Positions 1 through 21,369 of a stretch of DNA of 64,000 nucleotides are shown piece after piece. Positions within the stretch are counted from its first letter, which is position 1, and the number at the start of each line of letters is the position of its first letter. A model generated the notes under the pieces. The model had not been told where the DNA came from, made no database searches, and saw only the letters and a list, made by a program, of their open reading frames with translations. This stretch comes from Vigna angularis (taxonomy: Eukaryota; Streptophyta; Magnoliopsida; Fabales; Fabaceae): positions 3,980,501-4,044,500 of the forward strand of contig NC_068971.1 in NCBI RefSeq assembly GCF_016808095.1, in the 5' to 3' direction. A program made the translations under genes and the position numbers.

Positions 1-1061
1 AGTGGTGGCATATTTGTAGGCATAATTTTCTTATCAAATAATGAGAAAATAATCCAGACAATATAAAATAACATTGTAAATCAATTTGTTAACTTTTGTA
101 ATAAGTACTTAATAAAATATTACCCTACTATGCTTTCTTATTGATTTCCGTGAAGAAATTAAACTCAAATAATGTAAAACATATATAAGAACTTAGTAAT
201 GAAGTAAATTTAGTTTCCAATAATGAGAAAAATTATGCAATAAGGACAATAAAATATGAGACAATAATATAGGTGAGACAGCTACGAGAATCTTTACCGA
301 AACTCTTGAATGCATATTTGTGATATTTAAAGAACACGTTAATATTAAATGCTGCCGTACATAAAGCAAATGTTTTGCACTTGCAAAAGCAATAATAAGT
401 GAGCAGTATTAATTAATCAGTGGATTTTAAATCTAATTCTTAGATAATTTATTTAGGATTAGACATTAACGATCGATTTAGGATTAGACATTAACGGTGG
501 TATGAGTTTGACAGTAATGTGATGATAATCTCGACGATAGTATGATAATATGAAACATCCAACAAATAACAAATTTTGTTATAATAAACTTTTAATGATT
601 CTGATATTATTTTTAAAAATGAATCTAATTTAATTTTACAAAATTAACTTGAAATGCAAAACTAATTTGAAAGATGAAGTTTATATTATTATATATTATA
701 AATTTATCTTATTTTAGTTGAAGTAGAATTTTGAACATATAACACATAGGAGAAACATCTATTTGAAACATTTGTCCTTTCCATAATGCAATGACTTTCA
801 CTTGTGTACAGGTTACATTACAATAGTTAATCAAGAAACACTTCTACCTTTCATTCATGTGGCAAAACATGTTAATCATCCTCTAAATTTCTTTTCCTGG
901 AATGTACATTTGAACAAAAAACATAACCGCAGGAGTTGCATCCGACTTAAACAAGTTGACTCCCACTTTTCCTAGACCGAGGAATTATACAAAAGTAGCT
1001 AATACATACATATGTTTATTTATACTGTTGAATGCTATTCCCTCCAATCAACTGAAAACCC
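1..1061. other. AT-rich 3' flank, no gene seen
   Basis: This stretch holds the 3' flank of the minus-strand EDR2_C gene that ends at 1062. It is AT-rich with stops in every frame. I see no exon, RNA gene or transposon end. A short direct repeat, GATTTAGGATTAGACATTAA, occurs twice near 455-495. Confidence 0.6.
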
Positions 1062-9210
<8,149 letters not shown>

Positions 9211-10700
9211 GGTATATTGTTAGGAATACCAGTTTCAAAGCCTCAGAACTGTCTTTCAACGAATGACAAAACTCAAAACCTGCATAATATACGAAAGGAA
9301 ATTCTAGAAAAAGTAAATCAAAGCAATGGAAAACAACATGTGGATAAATGAGATCATCTATATTCATATAACACAAATCAAGCTTTCATAACTACCTTTG
9401 GGCTCGGTGTGGAGGAAATGAAGGAAAAGGTGGAATTCAACACTTTGAAAAAAGGAAGGCTGATAAACCAATGGAGATAGCCACAACAAAAACAAACTTA
9501 TAGCACATATACAGTCATGGAAAACGCAGAGAGGTTTTCCTTTTGAGGTTGTTTCAAGGAAGCTACTGTTGTCTCCTTAAACGGAGAGCAAATGCACTTA
9601 CATATATTTGGAAAAGGCTGAAGAAAAGCAAAAGGATCCTCATGTGATACATCAGACAAACGAAAAGCATGTAAAGAATGGTAAAGAAAAATGACATTAT
9701 AACAACCTTAAGAGAAAAGCTATTATCATTTTTGTGTACAATGCATCTATACAGAAAAAAATAATTAAATGTTATCGTATAGATATAAAAGATAAATGTT
9801 TATTGTTGTATAGGTAAAAGGTTGTTTGTATAACGTGAAATATCGTGTGAAAAGAAAAAAGATACTATAAAAAAGTGGAACACAAGATAATGGCACAGGC
9901 AAAAGAACATGCAGATTTCACAAACAACAAAGAAGAAGACAACAACGCATAGAAATCTGAATCATACTGGAATTCCTTCCTTCAAATGTTTTCTGATTAA
10001 AGAAAACACTTTCTGGAATCCCTTTTTTAATCACTTTTAAAGGAGGAAATATAAAACAAGAATATCTATAATCATGGCTGACACTCATACCAGAAAAGTT
10101 ATATAGAACTGTAGCAGAGAAGATATGTGACCGGTCAATTCAACATAAAAAACGAAAAAAAAAAAACATGAATGGTGCCAACAAACTTGTAACTCGATTG
10201 ACACCGGCCTATGTAAGAATTGGAGTGAGACATTGGTGTTTTTTTAGCATGTCATGCGAATAGAAAAAGTATCATCTTTGCTTATAGATAGTCTCTGTCA
10301 AAAAATCTGGTTAATAACTTTTAGTGAAGTATTTCCTTTCTCCATTATGTGTTGCATCAGACTTTAACTTAAAACTTTGATTTAACAGATCTATACCTAC
10401 TTTTATTCAGACCAACCTAACGTTGATATTAATTGAATATTCATAGTTGGATACGTCCAATAATAAGAAGAAAGAATTACCTGTTCTATGAGAGATCTGT
10501 TGGGTGGGATATGATCTTCCTCTCCATGCAACAAGGAAAAAATATGAAGGACTCAAAATAGAGGGAGAAGGAAGAACATGTGGAGGTGGGTCCGACAATG
10601 GCTATGTCGGATCCAGAACGTTGCAAAAACACAACACCTTCTATGTGTCTTCCTGTGCAATAATTGCTCCGTTACAAACCACCTAATCAATCATTGATAA
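9211..10700 (-). promoter_or_regulatory. 5' leader and promoter region of the EDR2_C gene
   Basis: No coding exon lies here. On the minus strand there are splice-like signals for untranslated exons: donor CAAAG|GTAGTT at 9395, acceptor ATGCAG at about 9280 just upstream of the ATG exon, and a further donor AACAG|GTAATTC at 10480. I infer a leader with at least one intron (about 9280-9395), perhaps two. The transcription start is not fixed; the region near 10500-10700 is the likeliest place. Exon ends here are tentative. Confidence 0.45.
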
Positions 10701-13700
10701 CGTTTAAAGAATCAAAAGGAGAGATGAAGGGGTTTGAACAAACTTTGGTGCGGATAATAATAGCTACATATAAATAATATCAGAAAAGTGGAAGGTTCCG
10801 TGAGATGATGATAATGAGAAGTGGGAATGGTGTTGATGTTTGTTTGGTCGTGGTGTTCCCCTTGAGTTTAGCTCTTCATCCACGAGATTTAGCTGCCTTT
10901 ATCCAATGAAACATCAGCAACAACAAGAGTTCCCACGTTAGCAGCCATGTTGTACACTTTTTCCTTTTAAGATGAAGTTGACCAAATTTAGAAACTCATT
11001 ATTATCATCATAACAGTAACAAGTTCATATACTAAATTCATGTACTATTTTTTCCTGTTATTTGCCACCTTTTTAATAACAACCTTAAATATAAGCTTTT
11101 AGAGATCAAACACTATAGAAACCCGTCATTTTGCATATTTAACAAGGTAGTCTTCATAATGACACTATTTCTTTAATTCGAACCTTTCTGAAAACCTGTG
11201 TTTGTTACATTAACTATATTAAGCTTCTGCATTACCCATACAGAAAGAAATGCATAGAACCGTTGAAGATGAAAGCAAAGAACGAGGCAAAACACATGAG
11301 ATAATAAATTACTACATAGAGTAGAGTAGCTTGTTAAACTTTCAAGGGCATCATAATAAATATGTAATAGCAGAAGGATCTGTCTTCACATGCAAGTGCA
11401 GTGATGCACGTGCAGCAGCACGTACGTTCATGTAATAGAGAATTTATTTGGATCAATGCAACCGCCCTAGCCACGGTGCACACTGTCTGCATAATATCAC
11501 CACTGCACGTGTCAACAATTTTTAGAAACCAAAGTAGAAAATTCTCAGGTAACGATTCACCTTCATCACCCTCAATTATTGTACTTGTCGTCTCTTATTC
11601 AGAGATTCTCTGTATCTTTTGACTATACTGCTATTAACTTCTGATTGGACTTTTCAATTACTGCTCCTATACCAATCTTTTGGATGCATTTATTTTATTA
11701 TTTTTCAGATTGTTTATTCCAATAATATATGTTCATATTTTATTCTGGTTATTGTTATTTAGTTATAAATTAAAGAAAATGATGCTTAGAAGTTTCGTAA
11801 CAGACAAAATTATAGCTGAAAATATATTTATATATATATATATATATATATAAATAAGATTATCAAATTCGAAAATTTACTAAACAGTCTTCTAAACTCG
11901 TAAGAATTTATTTTAAATAAAAAAAATTATATAAATAATATCTTAATTTAAATAAGTTTACAAAACTATATAACTTTAAATAAATAAAATTTATATATTC
12001 ATAATAATAAATATTATAAAATATAAATACTTGAATTTTGTTATTAATTTTAATGTATTTCATTAAATATATAACTTTTAAACTTGGAGAATCGCTCCAA
12101 ACTTACAATTTTACATGATCCTACCAATTTCACAGTCGATTCTATAGAATTTACGTAGAAAACGAGTTTACTTCTGAGTTAACTCAAAAGCCAGGTCTAG
12201 GAATGTAAACTTATAAGAGTTTACGAGTTAACTCGAGAGTTTAATAACCATGTTTATATAAATATATAAGATCATATAGATTTTAATAATTGTATTGTAA
12301 AAGAAATGAAGAGAAAATTTCTTAGTTAACTTTGTCTTCCACGGTTTATATGATTGAATAATATAGTTCACGTCATCCTCATATACACAGTTTTAATTTT
12401 AATTAATTTTATTACCTTTAGTTGTAAGAAATTAAGATAGAGTAAGAATATCTCTTAAGGCATCGTAGTAACAAAAAACAAATAATAACAATATTAAATT
12501 TAATTAAAATATCAAGAAAAATTATATGCAACAAACGAGAAAAAGTAAACTTACAAATAAAAAATAAATAAAAGGAGGTTAATTATTACAAATTAATCAA
12601 CTTTAAACCTTTATATTAAGTGAATCAAGTCATATTTAGTCATTCATAAAAAGAAATGAATCAATATTTGTATAGGGTTACATTATTTATAATCAGCCTT
12701 GCCATATATTTCTCCACTATTTTGATAAGTATGTTTTTATGTGCGTTTTTCATTGTGTATTGAACAAAAACTAGTATTTTTTATTTATTTTAAAATTCCT
12801 TGAATATATGAGACAATTTCAGAGAATTTTTGAACTGTTTTATATCTCATCCTTCGTAACCATTACATTGTTTGGATGTATCTAACTTCAGTTGTATGAT
12901 TTTATATCAATGTAAGTTTGTTGATTTATTTAAATTTTCTAATATTTTCGCCTTGTATTGTATCTAATAAACAATTTATTAAATTATTGAATAAATTCAA
13001 AATAAATATAAATATAAATCCAAGAGTAACTAAATTACATACATGAATATATTTGCTTAGTATGTTATCCATTTCATAATATTTATTCAACTATTTAATC
13101 AAAATATATAAATTTAAAACATGCATTTAATAAATTAATTACATTATAAATTTGGTTGTAGTAATGTTTCTCGAAGTAAAGGAGGAACAAATGTGCTAGT
13201 GGAATGAAAATTAGTTTTCGTAGAACATTTTCATAGAAAACAATAAAATAAACAAGATAGGTAGGACGAAGAATAGAATCAAGGATACAAATATTTATAA
13301 CTTGTTTCAACATGATACCGAGAATCATACTTTAATATCACCTATATTAAATTATGATTACCCTAATTATATAATTAATTTTTATTAGCATAAGATTTAA
13401 GAATTTAAGTATTGTATTAAGTTATATAAATACTTAAATTTGTATGTTAATAAAATTAAGAGAAAAACAACTAAAAGATTAAACAATTTCGCCTTAATTA
13501 CACCGTCAGAACTACTGTTATTAGTATACTGTAATATTAGGTAAACATCATAGGAAACTGCCATGACGTGTTTTGATTGCTTTAAATAGTTTACACATTA
13601 ATTCGAAAAAAAAATACATTAAATAGTTTATAAAAACAATACAAACTTTCAAATCAATATTTGTTTCCGTGTACCTATGACCTTAATCTTAGGTACGTCA

Positions 13701-13882
13701 TTTCCAAAGTTCCAACCTCCATTAAAACCCTGGTCAGAGTTTCTTTTCCATTTTCAATTCTTTCTCTTTTTATGATTCTTATTACAAACCATCATAGTAT
13801 ATATATATATATATACCCTAAACCCTCTCTTTTATATTTTTAATATTTGAGGGAGGTTTTTTTTTCTTCTTGACAATAACTA
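10701..13882. other. AT-rich intergenic spacer
   Basis: I see no gene in this 3.2 kb. It holds short AT microsatellites near 11827-11852 and 13796-13816. Around 12180-12240 there are imperfect palindromes built on GAGTTAACTC. Stops are dense in all frames. No clear terminal repeats mark a transposon. The CACTA element begins at its right edge. Confidence 0.6.
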
Positions 13883-16800
13883 CACTACAAAAATAATTAA
13901 TTTTAAGAGGAGTTATTTACCGACGGTTTTAGAAACCCCAAATAGTTCCTGCGGTTTATGTCTAAAACCGCAGGTATTTCTGGCGGTTATAACAAAACCG
14001 CCCTTAAAATATAATTTTTTAATTTTTAAAATACTTACCAACCTATATCCCCTATCTTGCCTTTAGTCATTAATTTCGGGAATCCATCTAATCTAATTCT
14101 CTGAAACTATCACTAAACCCCAACCTCCTTCCCCGCCTTCATCAAATTTTCCCCTAAACCCTTCACCGCACCACAATCTTCTCCTGCTTGGCTTCGTGTT
14201 CGTCTTCTCCTGCTCTCCTTCGTGTTCGTTTATGACTCTGAATAGCAATCAATGAAATACTTCCTACTGCTGGTGTAGGAAAGGGGAGCCAAAATACCTG
14301 CACCAGTGTTAGAGCTGTTTGCACTCGCTGCTCCTCCTCCTCCATATCTGTCTATGGTGTTGCTTGGAATGTTTGATTGTGAATCAAGGTTTAATTTTAT
14401 TACCCTTTTTCTGTTTCATTTTTGGAATAGGTTTTAGATTAGGTATATTGTTCTGTTGAAAATAAAGCAAGTTTCTCTGATTCTTTTCTTAATATGGTTT
14501 TTTCATATGCTTTGCCTCTGAAGTGCCTATTTCTGATACGAGTTACTTTCTTGTTCTCCTATCTTGCACACTCTGCCTCCACAAATTTCTACAAAGCTTC
14601 TGGCAACACCTGGTGAAATTTTAGCATATCCTCTTACATGTAGTTTATTGCTATTATTTTTACTTAATGTGCGCATAATAATTTCTCTAAACATTGCTGT
14701 TTTTTGTTTTCTAGCTTCCCAGCTCTCTATTGCTTGCCCCCAAAAAAGCCTGAACAAATATATGTTTCTCAGATAAACGCTTCTTGGAATCAAAGAAGGT
14801 CAGTACTCATCAACGAACATACACAACCAAAAATATTTTATTCCTTTGGACATTTAATTTTAAAATGCTGAAAAGCAGAATGTAGACGTTGAGCTGTTTC
14901 TCATGCTTTTAGATCCCTCACACTGGTTGCCATCTTTTTCATATTCTATGCTATGCTAATACAGTTTTCTTGACCATAAATCCACTGTGTGAAGAACTTA
15001 TTTTTCTGGTTTAAGAATTGACTCACCCGTTTCTTCATTGTTGGACATAATTGATGCCAATAACATTGTTTCTTAGAGACTTTATGTTAAAGATACATAT
15101 TCTATTTGGATTATTCAATGAAGGATTTTTTTTATTTAAGCGCTAATTGTTTATAATTGGTTTACTTCTTTGTAAATTAAGTGCTAAGTGAACTCATTGA
15201 GTTGTCTGTATTTGTCTCCTATTTAATTATAACCCTTAAGTGTTGGCCATAAGAAGGTAGTATCTTTTATATTTTGTGCCTAAGTTTTTCAAAATGATAA
15301 GTAATTTCCTTGCTTAGTTATCTCAGTAATTCGATTTTGATCTTTTATTCCTTCATATATGCAAGGTTTCTTTAGCGCATCACTGATGCATTAGTGGTAT
15401 TTTCCAATATATAACCAAAAACTGTATATTTTTTTTGCTTGTTGAGAACTTAGTTTTTAGATTCAAAGTACTGTTTATGGGGACTATTCATTTAGAGGAT
15501 GCTGACTTTTTTTATTAAGGGAAACTTGTATTGCAGAGATTTAAGATCTACAATGTTGTAATGATACTAAATGTTGAGTGTAAAAGGGCAACAAGAGAAT
15601 ATAATGTAGTGGATATCATCTATAAATAACAGAGGTTGAGAGAGAGATCTGTTTGTCATTTTAATGAATGATTATACTTTCAGAAAATAGAGACCGGTAG
15701 GGAACATGGTCTCTTGAATACCCTAAATATTATTAAAGTTAATTTCTTTTATACTCAGTGTCTGTTAGTGATAAAATTATTGTATTGTCACCAAAGCATA
15801 TGCACTGTTACTCATATTCAATCCCCAAATGATTTGTTTTTCAATCAGCATATGCACTGTTAGTGATAAAAAGTTAATTTCTTTTTTCTATTTTTGAATT
15901 AATTTACTCTATGAATTATTGTTTTGAAATTTCTTCATAGCTTCCTTTCTGATGTTATTTTAAATTATAATTAAGTCTTCATGTGTCTAGATTTTATTTT
16001 AGTGCTTACTATTTTAGTACTTCTAATTTGTTTGCTTTTTATGCTTGCTGTGTGGTGTACTTTGATGGCTGGTTTTCGTTCCTTTTACATCACTATTCTA
16101 TATTGTAAAATCAGTAATGGGTTACTGGTAAAAGAAAGCTTAAATATAACAATATTAAAAAAACAGTGATGATAAAAATAATAATGTAAACAATATTTAA
16201 AATATTAATATCCATATATTACAGATTTATTTAAGATGGAGCGAATAGGTAGGTGCAGAAAAAGATTATAAGGAGAGTGGATAAGCAAAGTGGAAGAGAC
16301 ATGGATGGTAGAAAAGTTTTGGAGAGTAGGTGGGAAAAGTAGAGGGAGAATTTAGAAGGGAGATTGTGTGGAAGAAGGGCTTCCTTTCCAACCATAAATA
16401 TCATCACCTCTTTTCATTATCATACCCACAAATCATCTCGGTTAACCTTATCATACATACTTATGCTAACAATATCACATATTAACAATCGACCCAATTA
16501 AGTCTATAGAAAAATTATAAATGCACAGGCCTTTCATATTCAATTGTCCATTTACTCTCGGACCAATCCATATGTTGAAGCAGTAGTTCTCTAAAGTTTT
16601 TTTCTTTTAACCTTTTTAATATAATGAAGAGGCAAAAGTAAAGTATCTTACATAATAATATAAAATTTGATTTAAAAAATTATATATGATTATGTCCAGC
16701 CTATATATATTTCCCTGCAACTTAAATTGTTTGGATACTTACAACTCCACGTAACTCCAAGTAAACGAGTTGTTGCAGGGTGATGACAGGAAATAGGATT

Positions 16801-18221
16801 AAAGGAAAAGGTAAGAGATAAACAGAAATATTATAGGATTAATCAACAATGTTTGTCTCAATAGTTTGTCTTTTTATACAAACATGGTATTGCTGCCAAC
16901 TCAATAGTTTGTCTTTTTATACAAATGCAATGTTTTTAATATTGGCATCATTGATTACGTTGTATGTAGGAAAAAATTCAAACATATGAATCTATAACAT
17001 CGTCTCAATCAAAAGAAATATCAAGTTTAGATTCATTGGCTCATGTTTTAGGAAGCCAAGAGCATTGTGGACGTGTTCGCGGTCTAGGTTTGGGTCCTTG
17101 CCCATCTAAAGTCTTTGGAGTCCATGCTCATTCTCATGTTGGATCATCTTCATCTACTCCTTCTAATGTTGAATTACAATCTCAGGTTAATGAATATTTA
17201 AATATTTATTTGGTTTGTTCCTTTTAAAATTAACATGTTAGTATCATATTTATCACTTTTTAAATAAATTTTTCTGTTATAGGTATCTTCATTGACTTCT
17301 TCTAATGTTAAATTAGAATCTCAGGTTAATGAATACTTACTTGGTTTGTTCCTTTTAAGATTAACATGTTAGGTATCATATTTCTAACTTTTTAAATAAA
17401 TTTTTCTGTTATAGGTATCTTCATTGACATCACAAGTCAATGAAATGAAGGCAATCATGACACTTTTGTTGCAAAATCATCAAGGTCCATTGCCTTCACA
17501 ATTTACAGTATTTCAAAGATCATCGGTAATAATTGTTAAATTTATTTGTATGATTTTTTTATTAAATATATTATCGACTAACTATTATGTTATATTGAAG
17601 GTATCTGATCAAGCGAGTGGGCCAAACAATGGATGTAATGAAGAAAAAAATTAGATATTGTTATTGAATACTTTTATGAGTCATACTTTTAGTATTGAAC
17701 ATCTATATTGAACATATGTAATGAACTTCTTTCTTTTTAATTTTTATGTATGAACAATTAGTTGTATGAATGATATTAGGTTGAACAATGTAGTTTATTT
17801 TATACAATATTATTAAATTTTAGTTCATATTAATTTATTGTTTGTTTTGTCAATAAAACCATTTTTATTATAATCTAATTTTATTACAATAAAAAAAAAT
17901 GAACTATACAAATTCCCGGCGGTTTTAACCCCGGAAAACTAAACCATCAAAAGTAGGGGCGGTTTTGAGATAACCCCAGCTAGTTCCGACGGTTTTTGAG
18001 TAGCCCCGCTATTCCCGGCGGTTTCTACAAAACCCCTGGAAATTCTGGCGGTTCCTGGGAACCCCCGCTAATACCGACGGTTTTTCAGAACCGCCGGTAC
18101 TTGCTTGGCGACGGACGTTTTCCCACCGGTTTTTCCAACCGCGGGAAATATGATTTGCGGGGGTTAAAACCGCTGGTAATATTTTAAAAAACCCCCGGTA
18201 AAAATACAGATTTTTGTAGTG
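13883..18221. mobile_element. CACTA (En/Spm) DNA transposon, 4339 bp, non-autonomous
   Basis: The left end reads CACTACAAAAAT and the right end is its reverse complement (ATTTTTGTAGTG), the diagnostic CACTA termini. Both subterminal regions (13915-14010 and 17915-18205) are packed with GGCGGTTTT/AAAACCGCC-like motifs in both orientations, as expected for transposase-binding subterminal repeats. The flanking 3 bp are CTA on the left and GTA on the right, an imperfect target duplication. The only recognisable coding content is a small transposase-like fragment at 16970-17654. The 14.1-16.9 kb interior shows no transposase domain that I can recognise. Confidence 0.93.
16970..17654 (+). pseudogene. 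Ptta/En/Spm-type transposase C-terminal fragment
   Basis: Four phase-0 exon-like blocks can be read: 16970-17185, 17283-17324, 17415-17525 and 17601-17654, ending in TAG (141 codons with stop). The first contains LGSQEHCGRVRGLGLGPCPS, which resembles the conserved end of plant Ptta/En/Spm transposase-family proteins. The short 42-nt block and its intron look like a tandem copy of the end of block 1 plus its intron. The upstream catalytic part is missing, so I call it a remnant. Splice borders are inferred from TAG|GTATC and CAG|GTTAA type sequences. Confidence 0.6.
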
Positions 18222-18451
18222 GTATAAGAGTATCATCAGGTGGAGATTTGTCAAAAATAAAGAATTATTTTTTTTTCAAAATTTATTTATTGGTCTCTCT
18301 TGGTGGAATCACTTTAAGTGAATGTTAATTTAATACTATTTTTTTTCTTCTAAATTAAGGATGTTTAAAGAGTTTCTATGTGAAAATAGATATTATATAG
18401 ATGCCTAATTTTACTTTGTTTCTTCAATATTTTTGCTTCTAGATTTCAAAA
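18222..18451. other. Short host segment between CACTA and SnRK1 copy A
   Basis: About 230 bp of host sequence. The stretch just before the copy A ATG (GCTTCTAGATTTCAAAA) resembles the acceptor that precedes the ATG exon in copies B and C. I infer it is the end of A's 5' intron. No promoter or leader exon like that of B or C is seen beside it. Confidence 0.45.
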
Positions 18452-18778
18452 ATGGATGGAGAAACCCAAGAAGGCAGTGTCGCAGGTATGGACATGTTTT
18501 TGAAAAATTATAAATTTGAAAAAACAGATGGCTTTGTATCCACGTTGGGCAAGATAAAAATTGCAGAACATGTATTGACTGGGAAGAAGGTCATCATCCA
18601 GATCCTTAAACGTGGCAAGATAAACAACATGAAAATGAAAGAACAAGGTTTATATTGTTTTTTTTTAATTTATTAATATATTATTAATTAAAGGCCTTTA
18701 TATTTTTTTCCCTTTTCTTCTGAAATTTTGTTTTGTGAAATTTATTGATGTATAAATTTAGGTACAATATATAACACA

Positions 18779-21253
18779 TGTAACATCCCAAAATATATAG
18801 CATAAAGCATATAAAGGAATTATCATATAATAATGTTGTAAGAAAGTTAAAAATATTATAATAAGATTACAGTTATCCTAAAATAACCTTAAAATTTAAA
18901 GTTTTACCGAAGTTCTACACAATCCCAAAACTATAAACTAACCGATTGGTAATTCAGTATTACCAAAAATTTAACCGAACGGTTCAACCAAAAAACTAAA
19001 AACAGTACATGGTCATATTTTATATTGCAGGATTCTCGCTCTCCAACTCCTGCTCCAGCGTACACTCCACATCGCAAGGGAAAAACCGAACGGGAACATG
19101 GGCAAAACAGGAAATAAAACAGGAAATAAGGGTAAGCTAATGTAATTTAGTTATGCAAACATACATATAATTCATACAAGTACAACCAATGCAGAACCGA
19201 ATACTCCAACATACCAACACAAATACAAATATGGATTTACAAATAAACACTATACTTCATGCATAAATCGTACACCTGACTTGACCATCCGGATTGTATG
19301 ATATGTAGCTTGAGGTCGTTCATGCACTCAGGTGGTGTACATCAGCTGTCACCCGAGGTTAGTCCGTTATAACTCACCCAAGAACCTATAGGCTAGGACC
19401 TTCTGCCATTCTCACACAATGCCTTACCCATCTCTACTTGAGAATTGGTAATCATCAGAATATCATGATGAACTTCGTGAATTTCACTATCCATATTCAT
19501 ACTATAACACCACTTTGATACACTTTTCAGTGAGACATTTACCACTTCAATACACTTTTCATTGAGACATTCCTCCTTAGAATTCTCGTCCACATTACTT
19601 GAAACATATTCCTTGTTTGAAATATCAATACAATTTCCCATACTGAGTAGATCAATACAACTATCTCAACCCATCAAAGTCAAATAGTGATAATAGCGGT
19701 TAAAGACCAAATATTCATTCATAGCAAAAAACTGAACGCCAACAACACAAACTCCGAGTACGACCGAACGGAAAGATCAACAAATCTTATGAACAAGACC
19801 GGACGGAAGAATACTCCCCATATGTGAACATGACCAAATGGTCATGTAAAGAGTAAAACTCAAGCATGAGTCGAACGTCTTTGAAGTTGAACGCCAAAAC
19901 AACCAAATTCTAAAGCTAAAACCGAACAGTTGATATTTAAAACGAACACTATTGTCTTAGACCGAACGCCATTGGCTTAGGCCGAACACTATTGGCTCAA
20001 ACCGAACACTATTGAAATAAGATACAAGAATAAGACTGAGTACTACGAAGAGACCGAGTGCTAGTACAAGACCGAACACTTCTGATACCGAGTGTTGGTA
20101 ACTGACCGAACACTACCAAGACAGTACATGACCGAGCGGTCAATAACAGTTAAAGCCTATGATAGATTGAACGTTGTTTACAATCAAATGTTATGTCTAG
20201 ACCGACTGTTATATTCTCTTGAATATCAACCCAAGACCAATCGGTCATTAACTAAGGATCCACAAAAGTAGAACTTAGTTAAGACCGAGTACCAATACAA
20301 ACCGAGTATTACCAAAAACGAGCACTAACACATAGTACTATAAATAACGAACACTAAACCTATTACGACTAATAGCACACGATAATACCCACCCTGAGAC
20401 TGTCAATATAAAAAACAATACTTTTAAACTGAACGTCAATATTTAACCGAACGACACTTAACCAGATTATCCCTATGAAACCGAATGCCGCTAAGCTCGA
20501 TTCCATGACCAGACCGAGTCGTTCTATACCGATCACTCGATTTTCTACAAAACTTTCAGAACCTCTCAACCACTTCACAGATTTCATCCAACCACAAAAT
20601 ATTGCATACAATTCAATCAAACATACAATTGTTCATACATGCAAACGTTCAAACAAAGATTCCAAACACAAACACAAAAACATAATTAAACTACTAGCTT
20701 CCCTTACCTCTTAATTGGACAGCGAACTTTCAGTGCAGAAACTTGCTCACCACCAAAAGTCTTAGAAATATAAGATTCACTTATTTGTGAAAATAGACCA
20801 ACCATAAGACCAGAAATGTGATCAGAATTTAATAGAAAAGGTAATAAACTCATGCAACCAGAAACTTGGTTTGCAAGTGCCGGAAAACAAACGTTTTAAG
20901 AAGAGGATGAACTTATCAGCTCAAAACAACAACTTGATCGGTGCAAAGTGAAGCCTTTGACACCAGGAAGACTCAGGCGTTGCCTGATTGATGATTGGAA
21001 TAAAAAGAAAGTGAGAATTTGTAGAAAGAAGGAAGAGAATTGTAGAGAAAAGGAGGAGAATATAAACTCAAAAACTGAGAGAAGAAGTGCATGCAGAGTA
21101 AAGTGACACAAAATTTTGAAAATTTTCCTTATATACTACCGTCAAAACCGATCGGCCACTCAACTACACACACCTGGCTTCCACTTTCTGAATTTCTAAA
21201 TCCTTACACCTACACCTGGCTTCCACTCACTGCTGAATTTAATGGTTCTTACA
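18779..21253 (-). mobile_element. Solo LTR 1, 2475 bp, minus orientation
   Basis: On the minus strand it starts TGTAAGAACC and ends GGGATGTTACA, flanked by a perfect 5-bp duplication ACACA (18774-18778 and 21254-21258). A promoter-like TATA stretch followed by a pyrimidine-rich leader lies near 21060 on the minus strand. There is no gag or pol. I infer a solo LTR left by LTR-LTR recombination, probably of a large Ty3/gypsy-type family given the LTR length. Its 19.7-20.5 kb section is full of ACCGAAC-type short repeats. Confidence 0.88.
19700..20560. repeat. ACCGAAC-type degenerate short repeats inside solo LTR 1
   Basis: Variants such as GACCGAACACT, ACCGAACACTATTG and GACCGAGTAC recur many times at irregular spacing. 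They occupy the middle of the LTR. The spacing is too loose for a clean period, so this is a degenerate minisatellite-like tract rather than an array with defined units. Confidence 0.7.
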
Positions 21254-21258
21254 ACACA

Positions 21259-21364
21259 CAATTGATTCATAATTTTTTTAAAATAAAGTTGTTAATAAAC
21301 ATTTTTAATAACAATGGTTAACTGTGAGACTTGAAATCAAGATATTATATAGATTATATAAACA
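21259..21364. other. Host intron sequence between the two solo LTRs
   Basis: About 106 bp remain of copy A's intron 1 between the two target duplications. It is AT-rich and holds no feature. Confidence 0.6.
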
Positions 21365-21369
21365 TAATT

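Noticed and set aside
18009..18254. Overlapping frames on both strands with Pro/Gly/Arg-rich content
   Set aside because: They are translations of the GC-rich CACTA subterminal repeats.
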